This document shows, in pieces, positions 29,886-38,500 of a DNA stretch of 64,000 bases. This DNA comes from Flavobacterium salilacus subsp. salilacus (GTDB lineage Bacteria; Bacteroidota; Bacteroidia; Flavobacteriales; Flavobacteriaceae), in the NCBI RefSeq assembly GCF_004634195.1, contig NZ_SKBP01000009.1:62001-126000 (forward strand). Reading direction: 5' to 3'. The number at the start of each line of letters is the position of its first letter. Within the stretch, counting starts at the first letter, position 1. The notes under the pieces are model-generated. The model was not told the DNA's origin. It ran no database searches and saw nothing but the letters and a program-made list of their open reading frames with translations. The position numbers and the translations under genes are program-made.

Positions 29886-30359
29886 ATGAACATTAAACTC
29901 CTTGCTATAGGCAAAACCGATAATAAAGCACTACAAACGCTTATAGACGATTATATGAAGCGTTTATCCTTTTACGTAAAGTTTGACCTGGAAATTATCC
30001 CTGACATTAAAAATGTAAAAAACCTCAGCGAAGCACAGCAAAAAGAAAAGGAAGGTGAATTGATTTTAAGTAAACTCTCCCCTACCGACCAATTAGTTTT
30101 ATTGGATGAAAACGGAAAAAGTTTCAGTAGCGTAGGTTTTTCTGAGGAATTACAAAAGAAAATGAATTCAGGTATAAAAACACTGGTGTTTGTTATTGGT
30201 GGTCCTTATGGTTTTTCGGATGCGGTATATAGCAAAGCACAGGGTAAAATATCGCTGTCAGCAATGACATTTTCGCACCAAATGGTACGCTTATTTTTTA
30301 TTGAGCAGGTATATCGGGCTTTTACGATATTGAGAAATGAGCCGTATCACCACCAATAA
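29886..30359 (+). CDS. rlmH: 23S rRNA (pseudouridine1915-N3)-methyltransferase RlmH
   Basis: 157 aa, the standard length of this SPOUT-class enzyme, which methylates pseudouridine 1915 in helix 69 of 23S rRNA on assembled 70S ribosomes. Diagnostic parts: MNIKLLAIGKTDNKALQTLI at the start, LLDENGKSFSSVGF, the knotted SAM-binding segments FVIGGPYGFSDAVY and ISLSAMTFSHQMVRLFFIEQ, and the C-terminal AFTILRNEPYHHQ. It follows ligA after 43 bp. Confidence 0.98.
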   Translation: MNIKLLAIGKTDNKALQTLIDDYMKRLSFYVKFDLEIIPDIKNVKNLSEAQQKEKEGELILSKLSPTDQLVLLDENGKSFSSVGFSEELQKKMNSGIKTLVFVIGGPYGFSDAVYSKAQGKISLSAMTFSHQMVRLFFIEQVYRAFTILRNEPYHHQ

Positions 30360-30375
30360 ACAATTACAAATTAGA

Positions 30376-30436
30376 AATTTAGAATTAAGAATTTTTGGAT
30401 GCTTATAAAGTAATTCGTAATTTATAATTCTAAATT
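30376..30436. repeat. 12-bp inverted repeat between rlmH and folP
   Basis: AATTTAGAATTA (30376-30387) and TAATTCTAAATT (30425-30436) can form a long-loop hairpin between the two convergent genes. The right arm covers the last codons of folP. It resembles flavobacterial spacer repeats of the AATTTAGAATT type and may act as a bidirectional terminator. Confidence 0.5.
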
Positions 30437-31246
30437 CTTCATTATTTTAACCGTTTCCACTGCTTCTTTTACATCGTGTACGCGCAGTATATTAGCTCCT
30501 TTGGTTAATGCTACAGTATTTAGTACTGTAGTTCCGTTAAGGGCTTCCTGTGGCGTTATACCAAGTAATTTATATATCATCGACTTTCGTGATACGCCTG
30601 CCAATATGGGCAGTTCTATTATTTTAAACAGTTCCATTTTTTGTAGTACCTCATAGTTTTGCTCCAATGTTTTTGCAAAACCAAAACCGGGATCGATAAT
30701 AATATCGTCAATACCACAGTTTCGTGCCGCTTCAATACGTTGCGAAAAATAAAGCAACATCTCTTTTACAATATCATCATACTGCGTGAGTTTTGTCATA
30801 GTTTGCGGTGTACCGCGCATATGCATCATAATGTAGGGTGCTTTTAACTGTCCTACGGTTTCCAGCATTTTTGTGTCAAGTAGCCCAGCCGAAATATCAT
30901 TTATTATAGCTGCCCCTGCTGCTATGCAGGCTTTTGCCACATCGGCACGAAAAGTATCTATAGAAATAAGTGTATCGGGAAAATGTTTCAGTATCAATTC
31001 TACTACGGGAACTATACGCTGTAATTCTTCAGTAGTACTAACAAACTCTGCATTGGGTTTTGAAGAATAAGCCCCAATATCAATAAAATCAGCACCTTCG
31101 CTCAGCATACGCTCTGCCTGCTGTAAAAATTCATTTTCATTTTTATACCTACCACCATCGTAAAAAGAATCGGGAGTGCAGTTTAATATACCCATTATTT
31201 TGGGTTGAGAGAGGTCTGTAAGCGTGCCTTTGCAGTTAATGAGCAT
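30422..31246 (-). CDS. folP: Dihydropteroate synthase
   Basis: 274 aa, typical of FolP. It joins p-aminobenzoate to the pterin pyrophosphate in folate synthesis and is the sulfonamide target. TIM-barrel motifs: MGILNCTPDSFYDGGRY near the N-terminus, GADFIDIGAYSSKPNAE, ISIDTFRADVAKAC, IINDISAG, IMMHMRGTPQTM, DIIIDPGFGFAKTLEQN and LAGVSRKSMIYKLLG. The last residues (KNLEL) are encoded in an AT-rich repeat. It is divergent from the DUF1599 gene, with 80 bp between the starts. A minus-strand TATCTTTG box at 31311-31318 may serve it. Confidence 0.97.
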   Translation of the reverse strand: MLINCKGTLTDLSQPKIMGILNCTPDSFYDGGRYKNENEFLQQAERMLSEGADFIDIGAYSSKPNAEFVSTTEELQRIVPVVELILKHFPDTLISIDTFRADVAKACIAAGAAIINDISAGLLDTKMLETVGQLKAPYIMMHMRGTPQTMTKLTQYDDIVKEMLLYFSQRIEAARNCGIDDIIIDPGFGFAKTLEQNYEVLQKMELFKIIELPILAGVSRKSMIYKLLGITPQEALNGTTVLNTVALTKGANILRVHDVKEAVETVKIMKNLEL

Positions 31247-31270
31247 AACGTCTATTTTAGCATTGCCCCT

Positions 31271-31300
31271 TTGGGATTGGGGTGTTTTTTACTACATTTG
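31271..31300 (+). promoter_or_regulatory. Promoter of the DUF1599 gene
   Basis: TTG (31271-31273), 19 bp, TACATTTG (31293-31300) is a full match to the Bacteroidota consensus; the start near 31307 is 20 nt before the ATG. Confidence 0.65.
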
Positions 31301-31326
31301 AATTTTCATACAAAGATACTACTTAA

Positions 31327-31869
31327 ATGAGTAATACATCCGCCGAATATGACAGTGTTATTGCTGTATGCAGGGAACTGTACACTAACAAAATGAAAGA
31401 TTACGGGAGCGCATGGCGCATACTGCGACTGCCATCGCTTACCGATCAGATTTTTATAAAGGCACAACGCATTCGCAGCCTTCAGGAGAATGACGTTCGC
31501 AAGGTGGACGAAGATGAAACGGGTGAGTTTATTGGTATTATTAACTACTCGATAATGGCGCTTATTCAACTGGATAAAGGAATTGCCATTCAGCCCGACC
31601 TTGATGCAGAGGAAGCGACCAAACTGTATGATGAAAAAGTAGCTCTTACCAAAGCCCTTATGGAAGCCAAAAACCACGACTATGGCGAGGCTTGGCGCGA
31701 TATGCGGGTAAGCTCGTTAACCGACCTGATTCTTCAAAAAATACTCCGCGTAAAACAAATAGAAGATAATAAAGGAAAAACATTAGTTTCCGAAGGGATA
31801 GGTGCCAACTATCAGGATATGATCAACTATGCTGTGTTTGCCTTAATCCACATGGGGTTTGCCCAATAA
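31327..31869 (+). CDS. DUF1599 protein (nucleotide modification-associated domain, duplicated)
   Basis: 180 aa made of two copies of one helical domain. The copies share DYGSAWRILRLPSLTDQI (residues about 22-40) and DYGEAWRDMRVSSLTDLI (about 118-136), each followed by a K-x-x-R segment and a conserved INY...MALIQ / INYAVFALIH helix. DUF1599 was named from genes linked to nucleotide modification, but this copy is in a housekeeping setting and is widespread in Bacteroidota. Function unknown; an all-alpha nucleotide-binding role is conceivable. It starts the run leading to tpiA. Confidence 0.9.
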   Translation: MSNTSAEYDSVIAVCRELYTNKMKDYGSAWRILRLPSLTDQIFIKAQRIRSLQENDVRKVDEDETGEFIGIINYSIMALIQLDKGIAIQPDLDAEEATKLYDEKVALTKALMEAKNHDYGEAWRDMRVSSLTDLILQKILRVKQIEDNKGKTLVSEGIGANYQDMINYAVFALIHMGFAQ

Positions 31870-31937
31870 CAACTCATTAACAAGTTAAAAGTGCGATAAG
31901 CTTTATATTTGATAAAATTTAGATTAAAACACAAGTC

Positions 31938-32933
31938 ATGAAGAAATTTTTACCTGTAATACTACGAATCATCATAGCTTTTTTGTTTATCATTTCGGCA
32001 GTAGCCAAAATGTACCCGTCACCCTACTTTGCTATTACCACATTCGAGGTTAAGCAATTGTATGTTCTGGGCTTTTCTGAAAGTTTTGCACCTTATTTCT
32101 CAAGAACATTAATAGGGTTAGAATTGGCTTTAGGCTTGTTAATATTGCAACCCCACTTTTTAAAACGCATTGTAATTCCTGCCACGATAGTAATGCTTTT
32201 GGTATTTACTACCCACCTTACTATTGACACTATTCAAAACGGCGGAACAAGCGGTAACTGCGGTTGTTTTGGCAGCCTGTTACCCATGACCCCCATTGAA
32301 GCTATTATAAAAAATGTAGTAGCAATAGTGCTTTTAATTTTCCTGTCAAGATTATTAAAACACTATCGTGACAGAAGCAACTTTTGGATACTTACAACAG
32401 TTATTTTTGCTGCTGTATTAAGTGTGTTTATGCTTGCCCCTATACGTCCGCAAAGTACAGCTACAAGTAATATTCCACAAGAAGCATTGGATACAGAAGT
32501 AGCTGTTGCCACAGGCGATGCCCCTGCTCCTGTAAAATCGGCTTACTCGCAATATTTCCCTAACATTGATAAAGGCAAAAAAATAATGGCACTTTTTGCT
32601 CCGGGATGTGAGCATTGCCGAGATACTGCTAAACAATTGACCGAGCTAAAAAGTAAAGACCCGAACTTTCCTGAAATCCGTATTATTTTTATGGATGAAG
32701 AAGCCGAACTTATCCCTGAGTTTTTTGAATATGCAGGTGCAGAATACCCGTATAAGGTAGTGGATGTACTTGGTTTCTGGAAAATATTAGGCGATACCAA
32801 AGATACTCCCGGAGTAGTTTACTTATGGAATGGTAATATTATTAAAGATTGGGACGGCATCAACGAAAAACATTTTGTTGCCGAAGAACTGGTCGAGCTT
32901 TTAGATAAGCCTTATTCTGAAATAAGTAAATAA
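31938..32933 (+). CDS. DoxX/MauE-like membrane protein with C-terminal thioredoxin fold (BT_3928 family)
   Basis: 331 aa. The N-terminal half has four to five membrane helices of the DoxX/MauE type (KFLPVILRIIIAFLFIISAV, FEVKQLYVLGF, GLELALGLLILQP, and the NCGCFGSLLPMTP loop with paired cysteines). After a further membrane segment (about 155-170) comes a periplasmic thioredoxin-like domain with ALFAPGCEHCRDTAKQL, a CxxC active site, and the cis-proline region DTPGVVYLWNG. Such fusions are thought to relay redox equivalents to the periplasm. It is the BT_3928 family found upstream of tpiA in Bacteroidota. A TATATTTG box at 31904-31911 may drive it. Confidence 0.9.
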   Translation: MKKFLPVILRIIIAFLFIISAVAKMYPSPYFAITTFEVKQLYVLGFSESFAPYFSRTLIGLELALGLLILQPHFLKRIVIPATIVMLLVFTTHLTIDTIQNGGTSGNCGCFGSLLPMTPIEAIIKNVVAIVLLIFLSRLLKHYRDRSNFWILTTVIFAAVLSVFMLAPIRPQSTATSNIPQEALDTEVAVATGDAPAPVKSAYSQYFPNIDKGKKIMALFAPGCEHCRDTAKQLTELKSKDPNFPEIRIIFMDEEAELIPEFFEYAGAEYPYKVVDVLGFWKILGDTKDTPGVVYLWNGNIIKDWDGINEKHFVAEELVELLDKPYSEISK

Positions 32934-32940
32934 CATCCAT

Positions 32941-34017
32941 TTGCTAAAGTACCTTTTATACAAAACAGGATATGCACTGCTCACGCTTTTTGGAGTAGTA
33001 ACCGTTATATTCTTTTTGTTCACGGTACTGCCCGGCGACCCGGCGCGAATGATGCTCGACCAAAATGAAAACAGCGAGCAGCTTGCCATCATCAAAAAAA
33101 AATATGGGTTTGATAAACCTGTAAGTACACAATACCTGTATTACCTGAATGACTTATCGCCTGTTTCCTTTCACAGCACCAATCAGGAAGATTATACTTA
33201 TTTATCCGAAGGGAAATACAGCGCGATAAAACTATTTAGTATTGGCGGTACAACTACTGTTTTAAAAGCTCCATACCTGCGCGAAAGTTTCCAGAAAAGT
33301 GGCAAAGCGGTAACACAGGTAATTGGCGATACGTTGCCCAATACTATAGTACTGGCATTTAGTGCTATTATAATTGCTATCATCATCGGGATATTTTTAG
33401 GTATTGTATCGGCTATTAATAAAGATACTGTGCTGGACAGGATGATTGCACTTATAAGTACGCTGGGCATGAGCCTCCCCTCCTTTTTCGCCGCCATACT
33501 GTTTGCATGGGTGTTTGGCTTTTTACTGCACCAATATACAAACTTGAACATGACGGGCAGCCTGTATGAAGTAGATGATTTTGGCGAGGGCATATACATA
33601 CAATGGAAAAACCTGATACTACCCGCTATAGTTTTGGGCATACGTCCGCTTGGTGTGGTGATACAGCTTATGCGAAATTCATTGCTGGAAGTTATGGGGC
33701 AAGATTATATTCGCACTGCAAGAGCTAAAGGGCTCAGCGAAATTCGCATCATCAGGAAACATGCACTTAAAAATGCGCTTAATCCTGTGGTTACTGCCAT
33801 ATCGGGCTGGTTTGCCTCTATGCTGGCAGGGGCTGTTTTTGTAGAATATATTTTCGGTTGGAACGGTCTGGGCAAAGAAATAGTGGAAGCGCTTAACACA
33901 CTCGACCTGCCTGTTATAATGGGTGCCGTATTGGTAATTGCCACCACGTTTGTAATCATAAACATTCTGGTAGATATTATTTATGCGTATCTTGATCCTA
34001 AAATCCGACTGGAATAA
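32941..34017 (+). CDS. ABC transporter permease, OppB/DppB type (orphan)
   Basis: 358 aa from a TTG start at 32941, chosen because the first membrane helix (TGYALLTLFGVVTVIFFLF) begins at once and no in-frame ATG precedes it. The start of the family, TVLPGDPARMMLD, is followed by about five more helices, with a large periplasmic insertion at about 55-115. The ABC-interaction loop is intact: MGQDYIRTARAKGLSEIRII, the EAA-type motif. It would be one permease subunit of a peptide or nickel importer, but no second permease, ATPase or binding protein is in this window. It lies 7 bp after the DoxX-thioredoxin gene. Confidence 0.92.
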   Translation: MLKYLLYKTGYALLTLFGVVTVIFFLFTVLPGDPARMMLDQNENSEQLAIIKKKYGFDKPVSTQYLYYLNDLSPVSFHSTNQEDYTYLSEGKYSAIKLFSIGGTTTVLKAPYLRESFQKSGKAVTQVIGDTLPNTIVLAFSAIIIAIIIGIFLGIVSAINKDTVLDRMIALISTLGMSLPSFFAAILFAWVFGFLLHQYTNLNMTGSLYEVDDFGEGIYIQWKNLILPAIVLGIRPLGVVIQLMRNSLLEVMGQDYIRTARAKGLSEIRIIRKHALKNALNPVVTAISGWFASMLAGAVFVEYIFGWNGLGKEIVEALNTLDLPVIMGAVLVIATTFVIINILVDIIYAYLDPKIRLE

Positions 34018-34087
34018 TTTTACAAAACTATAACGCTCCATATTACATTAGTGTGTAATTTTGTTAGAATAATCAAATTCATAAAAA

Positions 34088-34600
34088 ATGAAAAAAATAC
34101 TATTGCTCCCGTTGCTGTTAATAACCATTACAGCATGTACTGAAAAAGAAGCTCCTACTACTTTTTCAGAAGCTACACTTAATAGTAAAATGAAGTATAT
34201 AGAAACCGGAACTGAAATGCCGTTTAAAGATGTGTTGGATAAGTACAAAGGCAATGTGATAGTTATAGATGTGTGGGCATCATGGTGTCCGGACTGTGCA
34301 AAAGGAATGCCCAAAGTGCATAAGCTACAGGAGCAATTCCCGGACATCGTTTACTTATTTTTATCCTATGATAAAACACCTGATGATTGGAAAACCGGTA
34401 TCGACAAGTTTGAAGTTAAAGGAGAACATTATTACATAGGTCATTCCGAATATAAAAACGGCGATTTTAGAAATGGTATAGAGCTGGATTGGATACCCCG
34501 CTATATAGTAGTAGATAAAGAAAGTAACATAGCGCTGTACCGCGCTATAGAAGCTGACGACGAAAAATTAATTGCCACCTTAAATACTTTAGAACAATGA
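34088..34600 (+). CDS. TlpA-like thioredoxin-fold lipoprotein
   Basis: 170 aa. The lipoprotein signal MKKILLLPLLLITITAC is followed by a thioredoxin fold with DVWASWCPDCAKGMPK (CxxC) and the cis-proline segment ELDWIPRYIVVDKE. It would act in the periplasm as a thiol-disulfide reductase, perhaps supplied with electrons by the upstream DoxX-thioredoxin protein. A TAATTTTG box lies at 34056-34063. The gene overlaps tpiA by 4 bp (ATGA), so tpiA translation is coupled to it. Confidence 0.93.
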   Translation: MKKILLLPLLLITITACTEKEAPTTFSEATLNSKMKYIETGTEMPFKDVLDKYKGNVIVIDVWASWCPDCAKGMPKVHKLQEQFPDIVYLFLSYDKTPDDWKTGIDKFEVKGEHYYIGHSEYKNGDFRNGIELDWIPRYIVVDKESNIALYRAIEADDEKLIATLNTLEQ

Positions 34601-35349
34601 GAAAACAGATTGTTGCCGGAAACTGGAAAATGAATAATGACAGTAAGCAAACCTCAGCCTTACTGGAAGAGTTATTAGCTAAAAGACCGGAAAAAACCAC
34701 TACCAAAATAGTAGTAGCTCCTACTTTTGTAAACCTACAGGCTGCTGTAGAACAAGCTGCGGGCAGTAATATAATTGTTGCGGCACAAAACATGCACCAA
34801 GCCGAAAGCGGTGCTTATACCGGAGAGATATCTGTAGGTATGCTAAAAAGCATTAATGTAAATACGGTAATATTAGGTCACTCGGAAAGAAGGGCTTACT
34901 TTGGTGAAACCAATACCCTGCTTGCCGAAAAAGTAAATACGGCACTAAAACACAATGTAACTGTTATATTTTGTTTTGGCGAAGAGCTTGCTGACAGACA
35001 ATCGGGCAATCATTTTAATGTAGTGGAATCGCAACTGAAAGAAGGATTATTCCATATAAGCCAAAACCAATGGGCAAGTATAGTACTGGCTTATGAACCG
35101 GTTTGGGCCATAGGAACAGGCGAAACAGCATCACCGGAACAGGCGCAGGAAATGCATGCTTTTATACGCTCGTTACTAAGAGATAATATTAGCGAAAAAG
35201 TAGCCGATGAAACTTCTATATTATACGGAGGCAGCGTAAAACCTGATAATGCGAATGAAATATTTTCGAAACCTGACGTTGACGGTGGGCTTATAGGTGG
35301 CGCATCGCTAAAAGCAGATGATTTTCTTGCTATTGTTAACGCTATGTAA
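34597..35349 (+). CDS. tpiA: Triose-phosphate isomerase
   Basis: 250 aa, standard length. It interconverts dihydroxyacetone phosphate and glyceraldehyde 3-phosphate in glycolysis and gluconeogenesis. Family motifs: AGNWKMNN (with the substrate lysine), the catalytic histidine in VILGHSERRAYFGE, the catalytic glutamate in LAYEPVWAIGTG followed by the flexible lid loop, and the phosphate-binding LYGGSVKPDNA and GLIGGASLKADDF. It closes the DUF1599 run and is followed by a terminator. Confidence 0.98.
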   Translation: MRKQIVAGNWKMNNDSKQTSALLEELLAKRPEKTTTKIVVAPTFVNLQAAVEQAAGSNIIVAAQNMHQAESGAYTGEISVGMLKSINVNTVILGHSERRAYFGETNTLLAEKVNTALKHNVTVIFCFGEELADRQSGNHFNVVESQLKEGLFHISQNQWASIVLAYEPVWAIGTGETASPEQAQEMHAFIRSLLRDNISEKVADETSILYGGSVKPDNANEIFSKPDVDGGLIGGASLKADDFLAIVNAM

Positions 35350-35370
35350 AACTAACAAAAACATAAAAAT

Positions 35371-35406
35371 AAAAAGAAGCGGCTCAATAAGTCGCTTCCT
35401 TTTTTT
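35371..35406 (+). terminator. Terminator of the run ending in tpiA
   Basis: GAAGCGGCT, loop CAATA, AGTCGCTTC (one G-T pair) followed by CTTTTTTT, 22 bp past the tpiA stop. Confidence 0.85.
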
Positions 35407-35591
35407 AACGTTAATCACAAAAGTCAATAAACACGATATATCAGGTTATTTAATCGTGAAAAAAATCTTACTAAATTTTACATTTAATCAACATTAGGTA
35501 AACAGATGTTAATGTAGTCGTTATTTTCAAGTAATAATTAATTAACTTATGAGGCAGAGATTTGTAGCTATTATAAATAAACTACACAATC

Positions 35592-38500
35592 ATGTTAAAC
35601 AACTACACTAAAAAAATGCTTATATTACTGGCTTTCTGCTTAGTAACATTTGCTTCGAGTGCACAAGATCTTATGCACTATTGGAATTTTAATGCCGTAG
35701 ATGGCACTGTTGAAATGGTTGCTGCTGACTATTCGATAGTAGCAGGAACAACATCCATAACCTACCCGGGAACAGGTGATGGTTATATGGATGACGTATC
35801 AGGAGATATCCTGAATGCTCAAAACGGCGACCCGGCAGGAAACGGACTTCGCCCAAGAAACCCAAGTAATACACGTTCGCTTATTATTGCTTTCCCTACT
35901 ACAGGGTATGAAGATGTGGTAGTATCATTTGCTACTACAAGAACAGGATCAGGAGCTACAGAGCAATACTACAGCTATAGCCTTGATGGGGGTGAAAACT
36001 ATACTAACGCAGGGCTTGGTACAACTACTTTTTTTCCTACCGAAGATTACAGCCTTGTAACGGTTGATTTTTCGGCTATTGAAGGCGTAGAAAACAATGC
36101 CGATTTTATTTTTAAAATAGACTTTGGCGGTGCTAATGCATCCGGCAGTAGTGGTAACAACAGGTTTGACAATCTTGCCATAATGGGTGCTCTTATGGAT
36201 GGTGTAGAAGATGTTACTGCTCCTCTTGCTGTATTTACTCCTGCTAATGAAGCTAACTTTATAGCAGTTAATACTACCCCACAAATTGTTTTCAACGAAA
36301 ATGTAAGACTAATAGATAATTCAGCTATAACAAATACAAACGCTGCTACCTTAGTAGAACTTCGTTTGGATAACGCCGAAGGTGCAATTGTACCTTTTAC
36401 AACTACATTTGCCGATAATACAATTACTATTGTACCTACAGGTGATTTAATGAATGGTCAACAATATTATGTTGCCCTTTTAGGCAATATGGTTGAGGAC
36501 ATGAGTGATAATGCTCTTACAGATACTCAGTCAGTAACTTTCACTACAATAGCAGAGCAAACAGCATTTAATGCCGGCGATATGGCTTTTGTTGGCTACA
36601 GAATGAACTCATCTACCGCTGAGGATGAAGTTGCTCTTATCACTTTTGCTGACATTACAGAAGGTACATTTATCTACCTTACAGATTCTAAATATACTAC
36701 AAACGATCAACCACAGTGTACTGATGCTATCATGTGGACAGCTACAAGCTGTGTTCCTGCAGGCTCGGTAATTACAATACAAACAGGAGAACTTATTACC
36801 AATACAGGTACTGTAGAAGGTGCTGACTTTGGTTTAAGCTCTGACGGAGACCAGGTAATTGTTTACACAGGTTCGGCTGCAATGCCAAACTATATTACAG
36901 CTATGTCGTCTAACGGTTGGGTTGCTGATAATACAGCGTGTGGCGGAAGCCTATCTATGATACCTGCGGGTCTTGTTGACGGCGTTAGCGCTGTTAACCT
37001 TTCTACAGCTCCCGGTAATGTTGACGGTAATACTGTAAATGCATACTATAACGGAACTCAAACAGGTACTCCTGCCGAATTAAGAGTTGCTATACTAAAC
37101 CCTGCCAACTGGGTTGGTGTGGGCGAGGATACTCCTGCACAGGTATGGCCGGCATGGGGTTTCCCAAGCGCGCCAACAGTACAAAACGTAACGGTGCTTA
37201 ACAATACCACTATAGAGGTTACTTTTAATAACCAGCTTGAAGCTGCTTCGGCTGCTACAATCGCTAACTATGCAGGCATAGACAATTTAGGTACTGTTGC
37301 TGTAGATGGTAACGTGGTAACACTTACTTATACAACAGCTTTTGAAAGCGGTATTGATTATGAGCTTACCATAAACAATATTGAAGATGCATCAGGCGTT
37401 ACTATGGCTTGTGCTTATACATACAACTTTGCTTACAATACCGAAATTTCATTCGACTCTGAATTTATAGTTGTAAATGAAGATGCCGGTACTGTAAACG
37501 TAGTACTTAACCTATCTAACCCTAATACAGCTTCTGTAAACCTTGTAGTAAAAGCTGCACCATTCAGCACTGCAGATGCTTCCGACTTTACTTATACAAC
37601 TACTACGCTAAACTTTACAGGTACAAGTGAGCTAACACAAACTATAGCTATACCTGTTATAGATGATACGGAAGAAGAGCAACACGCCGAGTATTTTGTA
37701 TTAAGCCTTGAGAACCCTATGGGTGTTACACTTACGGGTGAAACATTCGCTACAATTTACATTAAAGACAACGACCGTATGGCACCGGAACCAAGCCAAA
37801 GCATAGAGTTACAATATGTAGGTAGTTTTGACCCATCAGGAGCAGGTACAAGTACTTGCGAAATAGTAGTTTATGACGCTGAAAGTGAAAAATTATTTAC
37901 AACAAGTGCTGTGGCAGGTTTCCTTGATATTATAGACTTCTCTAATCCTGAAGCTCCGTCTGTTGTAAGCTCTATAGATATGAGCTCATACGGAGGTATA
38001 ACCAGCGTAGCGGTTAATAACGGTATGGTAGCTGTTGCATCGCCAAATGATAATGAGGTGCTTGACGGTTCGGTAGTATTCTTTGATACCGATGGTACTT
38101 TTATCAGCCAGGTAGCTGTTGGTGTACTTCCTGACAACATTAGCTTTACTCCAGACGGAACTAAAGTAATTACTGCCAACGAAGGGCAGCCTAATGCTGA
38201 CTACAGTGTAGATCCTGAAGGTTCTGTAAGTGTTATAGATATGACAAACGGAGCAGCTTCTTTAACCAATGCTGATGTTACCACAATAGATTTTACTGCT
38301 TATAATGCAGAAGAAGCTACACTAATTGCTTCAGGCGTAAGAAAACTCTATGCTGCAAGCACAATGGCTCAAGACTTTGAACCGGAGTATGTAGCTGTAA
38401 GTGCCGATTCGCAAAAAGCATGGGTAACACTACAGGAAAATAATGCTATTGCAGCGATAGACCTAACTAATAATACTATCACGGATATCTGGGCTTTAGG

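Noticed and set aside
33198..33641. 147-codon minus-strand frame opposite the permease
   Set aside because: Antisense to a clear membrane protein, no start context and no homology features.
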